Source: Gammaproteobacteria bacterium
GTDB lineage: Bacteria > Pseudomonadota > Gammaproteobacteria > Coxiellales > Coxiellaceae
Assembly: GCA_022601255.1 (NCBI GenBank)
Contig: JAHZIV010000105.1
Location: 1-50,934, forward strand
Length of the DNA: 50,934 nucleotides
Direction: 5' to 3'
Made by a program: the position numbers and the translations under genes. Shown piece by piece: positions 27,541 through 36,767 of this stretch; the first letter of the stretch is position 1; every line of letters starts with the position of its first letter. The notes under the pieces are model-generated. The model was not told where the DNA came from. It saw only the letters and a list, made by a program, of their open reading frames with translations, and did not search any database.

Positions 27541-30122
27541 TAATACGTTCTACGACCGCTGCGAGAAGTCGATTTCTTTTTACGAGGCACCACCTTTAGG
27601 CGTGTCTTAGATTTTTTTGCCTTAGTCTTAGCTTTGCCATTTGTCTTAGCTTTACGACTTGGTTTTGCCTTGCCATTCGCTTTGGCTTTAGTTTTACGTT
27701 TAGTTTTTGTTGCCATTTTACTCGGCATTCTCGCTAAAGCTACTTTCCAAACCTGATCGATCCATTTAACAGGGTGAATGTCTAAGTCTTTTGTCACATA
27801 GTCCGGTATCTCTTTCAAATCACGCCTATTGTCTTCAGGAATAATAACGTGCTTGATGCCACCACGTAAGGCTGCCAGTAATTTCTCCTTCAAGCCACCA
27901 ATGGGTAACACTTCGCCACGCAATGTGATTTCACCTGTCATGGCCACGTCTGCACACACGGGTATGCCTGTAATAGCTGATACTAGAGCGGTACACATTC
28001 CAACACCAGCACTTGGGCCGTCCTTAGGTGTCGCACCCTCTGGTACGTGGATATGAAAATCATGCTTATGGAAATAGTCTTCTTTAATCCCCAAAGCTTC
28101 CTCAAAACTACGCGTTACTGTTGTTGCTGCATGAATCGATTCTTGCATCACATCACCAAGGCTACCCGTATGTAACGCCTTACCTTTACCTGGCATGATT
28201 TGCGCTTCAATCTTGAGTAGCTCACCGCCAACTTCCGTCCAAGCAAGCCCAGTCACCTGCCCTACCTGGTCGTGTTCATCAGCAAGACCATGTCTAAATC
28301 GTTTGACGCCCAACAGCTTTTCAAGATTCTTCGGTGTTACTTCAAAACATTTTGCCCTAGCAGTTTTAGCACCCTTCTTAGCACCTTTTTTAGCAGGCTT
28401 TTTAGCAGAAACAGCCTTGCGCACAACTTTACGACAGAGCTTCGAAATTTCACGCTCCAAGTTACGCACACCAGCTTCTCGCGTATAACTCTGAATCATT
28501 TCACGAATTGCACTGTCTGTAACTTTTAATTCAGACTTCTTCAATCCACAGGCTTCAATTTGGCGTGGTATTAAATATTTTGTAGCAATATTTAATTTTT
28601 CTTCTTCCGTATAACCTGCTAAACGAATCACCTCCATACGATCCAACAAAGGTCCTGGAATACTCATCGAGTTCGCAGTAGCAATAAACATCACATCTGA
28701 TAAATCATAATCTACTTCTAGATAATGATCATTAAACGTGTTGTTCTGTTCCGGATCTAATACCTCGAGCAATGCAGATGCGGGGTCACCACGAAAATCC
28801 ATTGCCATCTTATCAACTTCATCTAACATGAACAGAGGATTGCGTGTATCAACTTTAATAAGTTTTTGAATGATTTTACCGGGCATAGCACCAATATAGG
28901 TACGACGATGCCCACGAATTTCAGCCTCATCACGCACACCACCCAAAGAAATACGAGCAAATTTACGCCCAGTTGCATTTGCAATCGATTGACCTAATGA
29001 TGTTTTACCAACGCCAGGTGGTCCAACCAAACATAAAATTGGCCCCTTTAATTTCTGCACACGCTGCTGCACCGCCAAATATTCCAGAATACGCTCTTTA
29101 ACTTCTTCCAGTCCGTAATGATCAGCCTCTAAACTTGCTTCTGCTTTATTTAAATCTTTACTAATCTTAGTAGACTTTTTCCACGGCACATCCAACATAG
29201 TCTCTAGATAATTACGACACACTGTTGCTTCTGCCGACATTGGCGGCATCATTTTTAGCTTACCTAATTCACCTTCAGCCTTCTCAAGCGCCTCTTCTGG
29301 CATGCCTGACTTTTCAATTTTCATTTTCAGCTGATCTAACTCATCCGCCGGATTGTTATCATCCAGGTCGCCCAACTCTTGCTGAATCGCTTTTATTTTC
29401 TCACTTAAATAATATTGACGCTGACTTTTCTCTACTTGCTGCTTCACACGACCTTGCACGCGCTTCTCAACTTCAGCTAAATCTAACTCTTGACCCACTA
29501 AATCATAAACTCTTTCTAGACGTTTTATAACATCCACCAACTCTAATACACCTTGGCATGAATCCAAACGAATTGTCATGTGAGCCGCAATACTATCTGC
29601 TAATCGACCAGGGTCTTCAATATTACTTAATGAAGCTAATAGTTCCGGTGGGATTTTTTTATTTGATTTAACTAACTTCTCAAAATGTGTCAACAAGGAA
29701 CGCATCAAAGCTTGGCTTTCAGGCTCAACTTCACCCACATCTTGCTCTTCAATCGGCTCCAATCCAGCCATCATGAAACTATCTTTTTTAGTGCACTTTG
29801 CCATTTTGGCGCGATGCGCGCCTTCCACTAAAACTTTAACCGTGCCATCAGGCAGACGCAACATTTGCAGAATTGTTGAAACACAACCAATTGCATAAAT
29901 GTCTTTTTGTTTTGGAGCATCGATAGATGCCTCTTTCTGTGCCGACAAAAAAATCTGCTTTTCATGCTCCATTGCATATTCAAGTGCTTTAATCGATTCC
30001 GTTCTTCCCACAAATAACGGGATCACCATATGAGGATAAATGACAACATCACGCAATGGTAACAGTGGTAATGATGTTGGTGTCTTTTGCTTTTGCTTTT
30101 GCTTTTGCTTTGCCTTTTCCAT
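27540..30122 (-). CDS. lon: ATP-dependent protease Lon with Lys-rich tails
   Basis: Cytosolic AAA+ protease for damaged and regulatory proteins. The 860-aa protein has the Lon N-domain (PLLPLRDVVIYPHMVIPLFVGR), the AAA+ module (Walker A GPPGVGKTSLGQSIA, Walker B NPLFMLDEVDKM) and the P-domain with catalytic Ser in KDGPSAGVGM and Lys in GGLKEKLLAA. It is about 75 residues longer than E. coli Lon. The extra parts are a KQKQKQKQ start, a Lys/Ala insert near residues 565-580 (AKKPAKKGAKKGAK) and a Lys/Arg-rich histone-like C-terminal tail of about 60 residues. Lies downstream of clpX. Confidence 0.96.
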   Translation of the reverse strand: MEKAKQKQKQKQKTPTSLPLLPLRDVVIYPHMVIPLFVGRTESIKALEYAMEHEKQIFLSAQKEASIDAPKQKDIYAIGCVSTILQMLRLPDGTVKVLVEGAHRAKMAKCTKKDSFMMAGLEPIEEQDVGEVEPESQALMRSLLTHFEKLVKSNKKIPPELLASLSNIEDPGRLADSIAAHMTIRLDSCQGVLELVDVIKRLERVYDLVGQELDLAEVEKRVQGRVKQQVEKSQRQYYLSEKIKAIQQELGDLDDNNPADELDQLKMKIEKSGMPEEALEKAEGELGKLKMMPPMSAEATVCRNYLETMLDVPWKKSTKISKDLNKAEASLEADHYGLEEVKERILEYLAVQQRVQKLKGPILCLVGPPGVGKTSLGQSIANATGRKFARISLGGVRDEAEIRGHRRTYIGAMPGKIIQKLIKVDTRNPLFMLDEVDKMAMDFRGDPASALLEVLDPEQNNTFNDHYLEVDYDLSDVMFIATANSMSIPGPLLDRMEVIRLAGYTEEEKLNIATKYLIPRQIEACGLKKSELKVTDSAIREMIQSYTREAGVRNLEREISKLCRKVVRKAVSAKKPAKKGAKKGAKTARAKCFEVTPKNLEKLLGVKRFRHGLADEHDQVGQVTGLAWTEVGGELLKIEAQIMPGKGKALHTGSLGDVMQESIHAATTVTRSFEEALGIKEDYFHKHDFHIHVPEGATPKDGPSAGVGMCTALVSAITGIPVCADVAMTGEITLRGEVLPIGGLKEKLLAALRGGIKHVIIPEDNRRDLKEIPDYVTKDLDIHPVKWIDQVWKVALARMPSKMATKTKRKTKAKANGKAKPSRKAKTNGKAKTKAKKSKTRLKVVPRKKKSTSRSGRRTY
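30085..30108. repeat. Hexanucleotide tandem repeat, four TTTTGC units, in the 5' end of lon
   Basis: Four perfect TTTTGC copies lie at 30085-30108, followed by near-copies. On the coding strand they give alternating Lys-Gln. Gain or loss of units would keep the reading frame. Confidence 0.85.
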
Positions 30123-30142
30123 AGCAGATCCTTTTTTAAAAA

Positions 30143-31408
30143 TTATTTCTCGACAGCAGCCGGGTTACTTTCATCATTTTCATAAATATAAAGTGGCTGT
30201 TTACCATTTTTAATGACGTTTTCATCGATCACCACCTTCTTCAACCCTGTCATCGATGGTAACTCATACATAATATCCAGTAACGTCTGCTCCGTAATCG
30301 AACGCAATCCTCGAGCACCCGATTTACGCTTAATAGAATGCTTTGCAATCTCACGCAGCGCACCTTCACGAAAATCAATTTCGACGCCCTCTAGTTCGAA
30401 CAACTTATGATATTGTTTAGTTAAGGCATTTTTTGGCTCCGTTAGAATCTGAATCAACGCCTCCTTATCCAACTCGTCTAAGACGGATAGCACAGGCAAT
30501 CGACCAATAAATTCAGGAATCAAACCATACTTAATCAAATCTTCCGGCTCAACTTTTTGCATTAGTCCCGACTCATTAACATTTCTTGGCTCAACATCCT
30601 TAACCGTTGCTGCGAACCCAATACTCGACTCATCAGTACGTTGCTGGATAATTTTATGTAAGTCAGCAAATGCGCCGCCACAAACAAATAAAATATTTGA
30701 AGTATCCACCTGTAAATATTCTTGCTGCGGATGCTTACGGCCACCCTGAGGCGGAATAGAAGCAGTAGTACCTTCAATCAACTTAAGCAATGCCTGTTGC
30801 ACACCTTCACCCGACACATCACGCGTCAACGAAGGGCTGTCGTTTTTACGTGAAATTTTATCGATCTCATCAATGTAAATAATTCCAGTTTCAGCTTTCT
30901 CAACATTATAATTACATTTCTGCAGAAGCCTTTGCACAATGTTTTCAACATCTTCACCAACATAACCTGCTTCTGTTAGCGTTGTTGCATCAGCAATGGC
31001 AAACGGTACATTCAAAATACGCGCTAATGTTTGTGCCAATAACGTTTTACCAGAACCCGTCGGACCGATTAATAAAATATTACTTTTTGATAGTTCAACG
31101 TCGCCTTTAGCTGGCTTGTGATTGAGACGTTTATAATGATTGTAAACAGCAACTGATAATACTTTTTTTGCAAAGTCTTGACCAATCACATATTCATCCA
31201 GTAGGCGATGAATCTCTTGCGGCGAAGGTAATTTTACACCCTCTCCGGTAATGGCTTTTTCACTTTCTTCTTCTCGAATAATATCGTTACAAAGCTCGAT
31301 ACACTCGTTACAGACAAATACGGAAGGACCCGCTATCAATTTCTTTACTTCATACTGGCTTTTGCCACAAAATGAACAGTATAATGTTTGTCCACCTTCT
31401 TCACTCAT
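30143..31408 (-). CDS. clpX: ClpX, ATPase subunit of the Clp protease
   Basis: Hexameric unfoldase that feeds ClpP. The 421-aa protein starts with the C4 zinc-binding domain ([26 protein letters not shown]), followed by the AAA+ domain with Walker [16 protein letters not shown], Walker [12 protein letters not shown], and the ClpP-contacting IGF-type loop (SSIGFAATV). The ATG at 31408 follows GAGG by 9 nt; the longer frame adds seven residues not found in the family. Confidence 0.97.
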   Translation of the reverse strand: MSEEGGQTLYCSFCGKSQYEVKKLIAGPSVFVCNECIELCNDIIREEESEKAITGEGVKLPSPQEIHRLLDEYVIGQDFAKKVLSVAVYNHYKRLNHKPAKGDVELSKSNILLIGPTGSGKTLLAQTLARILNVPFAIADATTLTEAGYVGEDVENIVQRLLQKCNYNVEKAETGIIYIDEIDKISRKNDSPSLTRDVSGEGVQQALLKLIEGTTASIPPQGGRKHPQQEYLQVDTSNILFVCGGAFADLHKIIQQRTDESSIGFAATVKDVEPRNVNESGLMQKVEPEDLIKYGLIPEFIGRLPVLSVLDELDKEALIQILTEPKNALTKQYHKLFELEGVEIDFREGALREIAKHSIKRKSGARGLRSITEQTLLDIMYELPSMTGLKKVVIDENVIKNGKQPLYIYENDESNPAAVEK

Positions 31409-31487
31409 ATGCTTAACCTCAGTTTCCAATAGTAGTTATATTGGGCCTAACGTACCAAATTTCAATATTAGCATAACTTACTGAAGT

Positions 31488-32111
31488 TTACTTAGCCCGC
31501 TCTTCAAAAACTGAGTCGATCAGACCATAGGCCTTGGCTTCCTCGGCAGGCATAAAGTTATCACGATTTGTATCTTTTTCAATGACATCAATCGGTTTGC
31601 CGGTATGCTTTGACAATATTGCATTGAGTGTATCACTCACACGCTGGGTCTCTTTAGCATGAATTTGAATATCGGTCCCCTGGCCTTGGAAACCACCAAG
31701 CACCTGATGAATCATCACCGTAGCATGCTTCAAGCAATGGCGCTTACCCTTGGTGCCACCCGTTAATATCAGCGATCCCATACTGGCAGCCTGACCAATA
31801 CACAAGGTGCTCACATCAGGTTTGATAAACTGCATGGTGTCATAGATAGCTAAACCAGCCGTCACCACACCTCCGGGAGAATTAATATAAAGCGCGATGT
31901 CTTTACTGGGATTCTCAGCCTCTAAAAACAGCATCTGTGCGATCACAAGATTCGCCATATGCTCTTCAACCGGACCGACCAAAAAGATAATACGCTCTTT
32001 TAATAGACGCGAATAAATATCGTAAGCACGCTCACCACGTGAACTCTGCTCAACAACCATGGGTACTAAATTGGCAACGAGCTCGTCTCGTTCTGCTATT
32101 GATAATGTCAT
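31488..32111 (-). CDS. clpP: ClpP, proteolytic subunit of the Clp protease
   Basis: Tetradecameric serine protease chamber. The 207-aa protein carries the triad Ser in [12 protein letters not shown], His in [11 protein letters not shown] and Asp in KDTNRDNFM. The family's MIHQPLGG reads MIHQVLGG and the preceding SRI is HAT, so the active-site flank is slightly divergent. Start at ATG 32111 with AAGGGA 6 nt upstream is preferred to the GTG one codon before. Gene order tig-clpP-clpX-lon is the usual one. Confidence 0.95.
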   Translation of the reverse strand: MTLSIAERDELVANLVPMVVEQSSRGERAYDIYSRLLKERIIFLVGPVEEHMANLVIAQMLFLEAENPSKDIALYINSPGGVVTAGLAIYDTMQFIKPDVSTLCIGQAASMGSLILTGGTKGKRHCLKHATVMIHQVLGGFQGQGTDIQIHAKETQRVSDTLNAILSKHTGKPIDVIEKDTNRDNFMPAEEAKAYGLIDSVFEERAK

Positions 32112-32145
32112 CACAATCCCTTGTTAGTTAGTTATTTCAAACCGT

Positions 32146-33465
32146 CTAGGAATTTTGCCCAGACTCTACAATCTTATCATAAGATTCTGCTTTTTCATTC
32201 ACTTTTGCAGATTCCAATAATTTTTCGACTGCCATATCCTCTAAAACCGACGCCTCAATCTCTGCCATCACTTGCTTATTCTTCAAATACCAGTCCGCCA
32301 CTTCTTCTGGCTTCTGATAAGATGCTGCTAACTCATTGATTCTATCTTTAACCTGAGACTCTTCAACCTTCAGATCATGCTTTTTGATTAATTCTGCCAA
32401 CAACAATCCCAGCAACACTCTTTGCTTTGCCTGTGGTTCATACAAGTGTGACGGTAGATCGAGCTCGGGTAATTTCTTATCGCCCTGCTGAGCTGCCATC
32501 TGTTGCTTAGTCATATTCTTAAGGTGCTCAATCTCCTGATCGATTAATGCCTTTGGCACCAATACTTCTTTATTTAACTCTGTCAGTTTGCTTAGCGTTT
32601 GCTCTTTTAACTTCGCCTGCAAACGCTGCTTGAGCTCGCGCTCCATATTGCCACGTATTTTTTTCTTAAAAGCATCCATCCCGCCTTCGGTAACGCCCAT
32701 TTTTTCAGCTAATTTGTCATCCACTTCTGGTAGTTTGGGCTCTTCCACCTTATGCACTTTAATCTTAAATTTAGCATCCTTACCTGCAAGATCAGGCGCA
32801 TGATAATCATCCGGGAATGGCAGAGTAATTTCACAATCACTTTCAGGTTTCGAACCGATGACACCATCCTCAAAACCAGGGATCATTTGTTTCGAGCCAA
32901 TCTCAAGCTGGAAGTCATTAGCCTTACCACCTTCGAAAGCCTCATCACCAATAAAGCCTTCAAAATCCATGGTAACGCGGTCGCCTTCTTTTGCTTCACG
33001 CTCAACGCCTGTTCACTCGGCATGTTGTTTGCGAATTTTTTCAACCATGTTGTCGATGTCTTTGTCAGTAATTTCCGCAGTGGTTCTTTCAATCTCAGCA
33101 CCGTTTAATTCATTCAAAGAAATATCGGGGTACACATCGAAAGTAGCCGCATATTCAAGCGGCTCATTTTTCTTAAGGTTTTTAAAATCAACGCTTGGCA
33201 TCCCGGCAATGCGAAGCTCTTTTTCTTCGATTGCTTTTTGCAGCGTCTGTTGAACGAGCTCTCCCGCTACTTCATTTAACACGCTTGAACCAAACTTTTT
33301 ATCCAACACCTGCGCCGGCACCTTACCGGGACGGAAACCGTCGATGCGAGCATTTTTAGAGACTTTTTCTAAGCGTGCCTCATAGGCTTTCTTAACGTCA
33401 TCAACCGGCACCACAATCGTCATCTTACGCTGTAACCCTTCTAAACTTTCTACTGATATTTGCAT
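32146..33465 (-). pseudogene. tig: Trigger factor, interrupted by an in-frame TGA at codon 151
   Basis: Ribosome-bound chaperone and prolyl isomerase that meets nascent chains. Read through as one frame it is 439 codons, close to the normal length of about 432. The N-terminal ribosome-binding domain shows FRPGKVPAQVLDKKFG (signature GFRxGKxP). After HAE at 33016 comes TGA (33015-33013), then the same frame continues TGVEREAKEGDRVTMDFEG into the FKBP-type domain (DFEGFIGDEAFEGGKA, MIPGFEDG) and the helical C-terminal domain. The frame is otherwise intact. The TGA sits where E. coli has Trp151, a one-base TGG-to-TGA change. Products would be a 150-aa ribosome-binding fragment and perhaps a fragment restarting at ATG 32970. 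Recent pseudogene, sequencing error or read-through are all possible. Confidence 0.85.
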
Positions 33466-33490
33466 GTCTACCTCATTCTACATTGAAAAA

Positions 33491-33575
<85 letters not shown>

Positions 33576-33713
33576 ACACGATGCGGATAAGCCGACCATT
33601 GAACACCAAATAGCCCCATATCTCAAGCCATTAGCAGCATTTTTTTCAAAAATACTGCCCTAACTGTCTGTTTTTAAATTGTACGTCCACAAACGCTACA
33701 AAATACTCAAATA

Positions 33714-33742
33714 TTGACACTGTAATAGTAGCCCTCTAACAT
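33714..33742 (+). promoter_or_regulatory. Sigma70-type promoter of the small secreted protein gene
   Basis: TTGACA at 33714-33719, 17-bp spacer, TAACAT at 33737-33742 (4 of 6). The start would fall near 33749, about 25 nt before the ATG at 33774. Confidence 0.65.
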
Positions 33743-33773
33743 ACATACAAATTAATCATTAGGGATGATTGTT

Positions 33774-34184
33774 ATGATCAACAGAATAACTAAAATCAAA
33801 CATGCTGTCATAGTGATCAGTCTCACTGCAGGACTCATCAGTACGGCCTCGTTTGCCGCTACCTGCCCCACTCAGTTGATTCAAGATCACAAAGGCTATT
33901 GGCTGTCACATGAAAAGCCCGGCTGGAAATCGTTTCGTGTGACAAAGCATAATGTCAGTGTCAAAGTTAAAAATTTTGCTGGCGCTGTTTATTCACAACA
34001 ACGTAACCGCATGGCATGTGTGTATCGTGCGAGTGATGGATACTTTATTGCTTTAGTGTCTCACAAAAAGGCCAAGATTAAGCCAACTGGTAAGAATTGG
34101 CGGTTTAATAAATCACATGGTGATTATGCCTGTGGCCAGCCAAAAGTAAAAAATATTAGCGGCTGTCAGTTTAATCTTAAATAA
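33774..34184 (+). CDS. Small secreted protein, DUF3757-like
   Basis: A 136-aa protein with a clear signal peptide (hydrophobic core VIVISLTAGLISTASFAA, cleavage near ATC). The mature part of about 110 residues has four Cys that could form two disulfides (TCPTQ, MACVY, DYACGQ, SGCQF) and many aromatic and Lys residues. The pattern (Cys-Pro start, WxSF, FAGAxY, CxY) resembles DUF3757, a family of small secreted proteins of intracellular gammaproteobacteria; this is a tentative match from memory. The ATG at 33774 with AGGGA upstream is preferred to that at 33765. Single-gene unit with its own promoter. Confidence 0.75.
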   Translation: MINRITKIKHAVIVISLTAGLISTASFAATCPTQLIQDHKGYWLSHEKPGWKSFRVTKHNVSVKVKNFAGAVYSQQRNRMACVYRASDGYFIALVSHKKAKIKPTGKNWRFNKSHGDYACGQPKVKNISGCQFNLK

Positions 34185-34207
34185 AATACAGTGAAAATAA
34201 CTTTAGT

Positions 34208-34699
34208 TTAGCCGCAACATTTTTTGAATTTTTTGCCGCTACCACAATGACAAGGATCATTACGACCTAACTTCTGTGGTTTTTGTTCTGTGTCCGAGCG
34301 CTGAACTGAATTAACATAATACCAATGACCGTCATAACGCTTAAACTTACTCTTCTCGTGCATCCGATGCTCAGGCTCTTTGGGCGGCTTAAAAGTTGCA
34401 ACAAACTCCACAAAACCCACATCGCCCTGTTGCTCACTATTCAATACCTGCAACCCTAACCACTCCATACTGTCTGCCCACTGACGCGTATCTTCCAGAT
34501 CAAATGCCTTCAATGCCGCCCCGCGAAGCGTCGCTCCAATATACTCAGCATTCACCAATGCAAATGCACTGTAACGCGAACGCATCAACTGTTCTGGTGT
34601 TTCAGCATGAGATTGGCCGGTTAAATAGGGCTCACAACAACGTTTAAATTTTTTACCGCTGCAACAAGGACAATTATCTTTGGGATCAATATCTGACAT
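34208..34699 (-). CDS. YchJ-family protein with two SEC-C zinc motifs
   Basis: A 163-aa protein of the UPF0225/YchJ family; function unknown. SEC-C motifs sit at both ends: CPCCSGKKFKRCCEPY at residues about 10-25 and CHCGSGKKFKKCC at the C-terminus. The middle shows LMRSRYSAFALVNAEYI and FVEFVATFKPP typical of the family NTF2-like core. It is divergent from the yejM-like gene. Confidence 0.92.
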   Translation of the reverse strand: MSDIDPKDNCPCCSGKKFKRCCEPYLTGQSHAETPEQLMRSRYSAFALVNAEYIGATLRGAALKAFDLEDTRQWADSMEWLGLQVLNSEQQGDVGFVEFVATFKPPKEPEHRMHEKSKFKRYDGHWYYVNSVQRSDTEQKPQKLGRNDPCHCGSGKKFKKCCG

Positions 34700-34719
34700 G
34701 AGGCTATATTAAGGCTTCG

Positions 34720-34748
34720 CTTACAAATAATCAACGGTATGCTACAAT
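34720..34748 (+). promoter_or_regulatory. Extended -10 promoter for a leaderless yejM-like gene
   Basis: TGCTACAAT at 34740-34748 is an extended -10 (TG-N-TACAAT). CTTACA at 34720-34725 (4 of 6) lies 17 bp upstream. The expected start at about 34755-34756 coincides with the GTG start codon. Confidence 0.55.
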
Positions 34749-34755
34749 ACTTCGC

Positions 34756-36579
34756 GTGAACACAACACATCATATCATTAACTGGCTGATGACATTGGCC
34801 GCTATAAACACACTACTCTTTTGCGTAGTAAATGTTAGCACCTTAAAAATGTCTCCAAAACCCCAGGCCATGACTGCAAAACTTTTCTACTATTCAAGCT
34901 ATTTTGCTCAGGCATTCGTTTTTGCTGTCTTTATTAGCTTATTTGGCCTAGTGGTTGCAAGCCTGATACATGTGGCAGATGCATTTATAACTGTTTGCGC
35001 GTTTATTAACTTCTTGTGTGTGATGTTCTCATTTGTGAATAGCATGGTAATGTACAAATATCGATTTTACGTGAACAGGGATCTTGTGCGCCTGGTGTTT
35101 GGCAAAGGGGCCTCTGAAGTTGTGCAGGTACACCCGCTTGAGTACCTGATCTTTGGCTCAGCATTTGCCATTGTCTTAACAATCTGTTTTGGGCTGCAAT
35201 TTCTAAGCTGGCATATATCGACATACAGCAGTGTTAGTGCTGTAGCACAATATGGCTGCCTTTTATTTGCTATTTTATACATTATCAACCAATTTAGCTG
35301 CATTATTCTTAGTGTCAAAAAATCAATGTCCATCCTTCAGTATACTTCGAAAATTTACTTATATGACACATTGTCTCTGTGCCAATTATTTAAATACTGT
35401 GGCTTTATTAAAAATAAACTCTACCAAGCACTCAACCAAGAAAGTGATATGCGCTACCCATTACAACCCCTTCAAACCTCTGATAATACAGAGCCACTGA
35501 ATGTAATGATCATTGTCGTTGATTCACTACGTTTTGATGCTGTTACTGCTGAAACAATGCCAAACGTTTTCCAGTTTTCAAACAATGCCGCTACCTTTAA
35601 CAAACATTTTAGTGGAGGGAACACAACTCAACCCGGTATCTTCAGTGTTTTTTATGGCATACCGCCTACTTACTGGAAAGCAACTCAACACAATCACGTT
35701 CCTCCAGCGATGATTACCAGCATGCAGAAACAAAATTATCAAATGGGAATTTTTGGCAGCGCAACGCTTGAGAACCCGCCTTTTCATCGAAATGTTTTCT
35801 GCTCCATACCGAATTTGCAAACTTTTAGTGATGGTAATAATCCCCTTGAGCGTGACAAAAATATCACTGAATCTATGATTCAATTTATCCAGCAACGCAA
35901 CAAACAAAAGCCCTTATTTGGTTTTTTATTTTATGATTCGCCTCATGGTTATTATGCTATTCCTAATATGCCACCACACTTCACACCCACCAAATGCATG
36001 AATCATATTACAGTCAATAATAACAGCGATCCCAAACCGCTCAAAAACTTATATCTATGCGCTGTCTATGAAACTGATGCCCTGATTAAAAGAGTGTTAG
36101 ATACCTTAAAAGAGCAAGGGTTACTAGAAAATACCATTGTGATGATCACAGGAGACCATGGCCAAGAATTTAACGACCTTAACAAAAACTATTGGGAACA
36201 CCCCAGCAACTTTGCTCGATTTCAAACTAAGGTGCCTATGATTGTGCACCACCCTAACTACCCAGTAGCGCAACACAATTACTTCACCACACATTATGAC
36301 ATTGTGCCCACTATCATGAATGATGCATTAGGCATTACCAACCCGATCCGTGATTATGGTGTGGGACATCATCTTTTTCAGGAAAATACAGTACCCTTTA
36401 CTCTCATGGCTAATTACACTCATTATGCCTTAATGGATCGTGATCAAATCGTCGAAATACAAAAAAGCGGTCGCTATCAAATAACAGACCATGATATGAA
36501 TCATCAGGAGAATGCCGCATTGGATGCTAATACACTAGAGAAAGTCATTGAACACATAAGGCGCTACAACATCACGTAA
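34756..36579 (+). CDS. YejM/PbgA-like inner-membrane protein with sulfatase-type domain
   Basis: A 607-aa protein with about five N-terminal membrane helices (residues 1-185) and a periplasmic sulfatase/phosphoethanolamine-transferase-type domain. E. coli PbgA (YejM) senses periplasmic LPS and controls LpxC turnover through LapB-FtsH. Matching features: NWLMTLAAINTLLF at the start, MIIVVDSLRFDA, FSGGNTTQPGIFSVFYGIPPTYW. Unlike E. coli PbgA, as I recall it, the metal-site residues look intact: D256, T290 and DHG at 467-469 (ITGDHGQEF), so it might still be an enzyme. The GTG start is preferred because the first helix aligns with PbgA; it lacks an SD and sits on the predicted transcript start. 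Confidence 0.85.
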   Translation: MNTTHHIINWLMTLAAINTLLFCVVNVSTLKMSPKPQAMTAKLFYYSSYFAQAFVFAVFISLFGLVVASLIHVADAFITVCAFINFLCVMFSFVNSMVMYKYRFYVNRDLVRLVFGKGASEVVQVHPLEYLIFGSAFAIVLTICFGLQFLSWHISTYSSVSAVAQYGCLLFAILYIINQFSCIILSVKKSMSILQYTSKIYLYDTLSLCQLFKYCGFIKNKLYQALNQESDMRYPLQPLQTSDNTEPLNVMIIVVDSLRFDAVTAETMPNVFQFSNNAATFNKHFSGGNTTQPGIFSVFYGIPPTYWKATQHNHVPPAMITSMQKQNYQMGIFGSATLENPPFHRNVFCSIPNLQTFSDGNNPLERDKNITESMIQFIQQRNKQKPLFGFLFYDSPHGYYAIPNMPPHFTPTKCMNHITVNNNSDPKPLKNLYLCAVYETDALIKRVLDTLKEQGLLENTIVMITGDHGQEFNDLNKNYWEHPSNFARFQTKVPMIVHHPNYPVAQHNYFTTHYDIVPTIMNDALGITNPIRDYGVGHHLFQENTVPFTLMANYTHYALMDRDQIVEIQKSGRYQITDHDMNHQENAALDANTLEKVIEHIRRYNIT

Positions 36580-36621
36580 AATAAATACCCACCAAGTATA
36601 AAGTAAACAATTGTGCTTTGC

Positions 36622-36767
36622 AGTAGTTCCCTGTGAAAGCTGTAGATTTGCTCCAGTTCGAGGAGAATCGAGAACAGTAGCGCAGTTTACACTGTAGTAA
36701 ATGAGCACCTGGAGCGCAGATTCGACAAAGAAATGGGGCTAATATGCAGCTTTCACAGGGAACTACT
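36622..36767. mobile_element. MITE-like palindromic element at the recJ 3' end
   Basis: A 146-bp element bounded by perfect 21-bp terminal inverted repeats at 36622-36642 and 36747-36767 (outer end AGTAGTTCCCTGTG). Inside are further inverted repeats, GCTCCAG (36650-36656) with CTGGAGC (36709-36715) and ACAGT/ACTGT, so the transcript would fold strongly. There is no ORF. TA occurs symmetrically near both ends, but no clear target duplication can be separated from the repeats. The right end contains the recJ stop codon. Confidence 0.6.

Noticed and set aside
29225-29530. 101-aa plus-strand ORF antisense to lon
   Set aside because: It is a shadow of the strongly conserved lon frame, with Leu/Ser bias typical of antisense reading and no SD.
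32146-32970. Downstream tig part as a separate, stand-alone FKBP-like gene
   Set aside because: The frame continues unbroken from the N-terminal part through the TGA, 14 codons before its first ATG encode expected trigger factor sequence, and that ATG has only a distant AGAAGG.
33013-33015. Genetic code change (TGA read as Trp) or selenocysteine at the tig TGA
   Set aside because: Many genes in the window end in TGA with the next gene starting on it (ATGA, TGATG), and trigger factor is not a selenoprotein; no SECIS-like hairpin is evident just after the codon.
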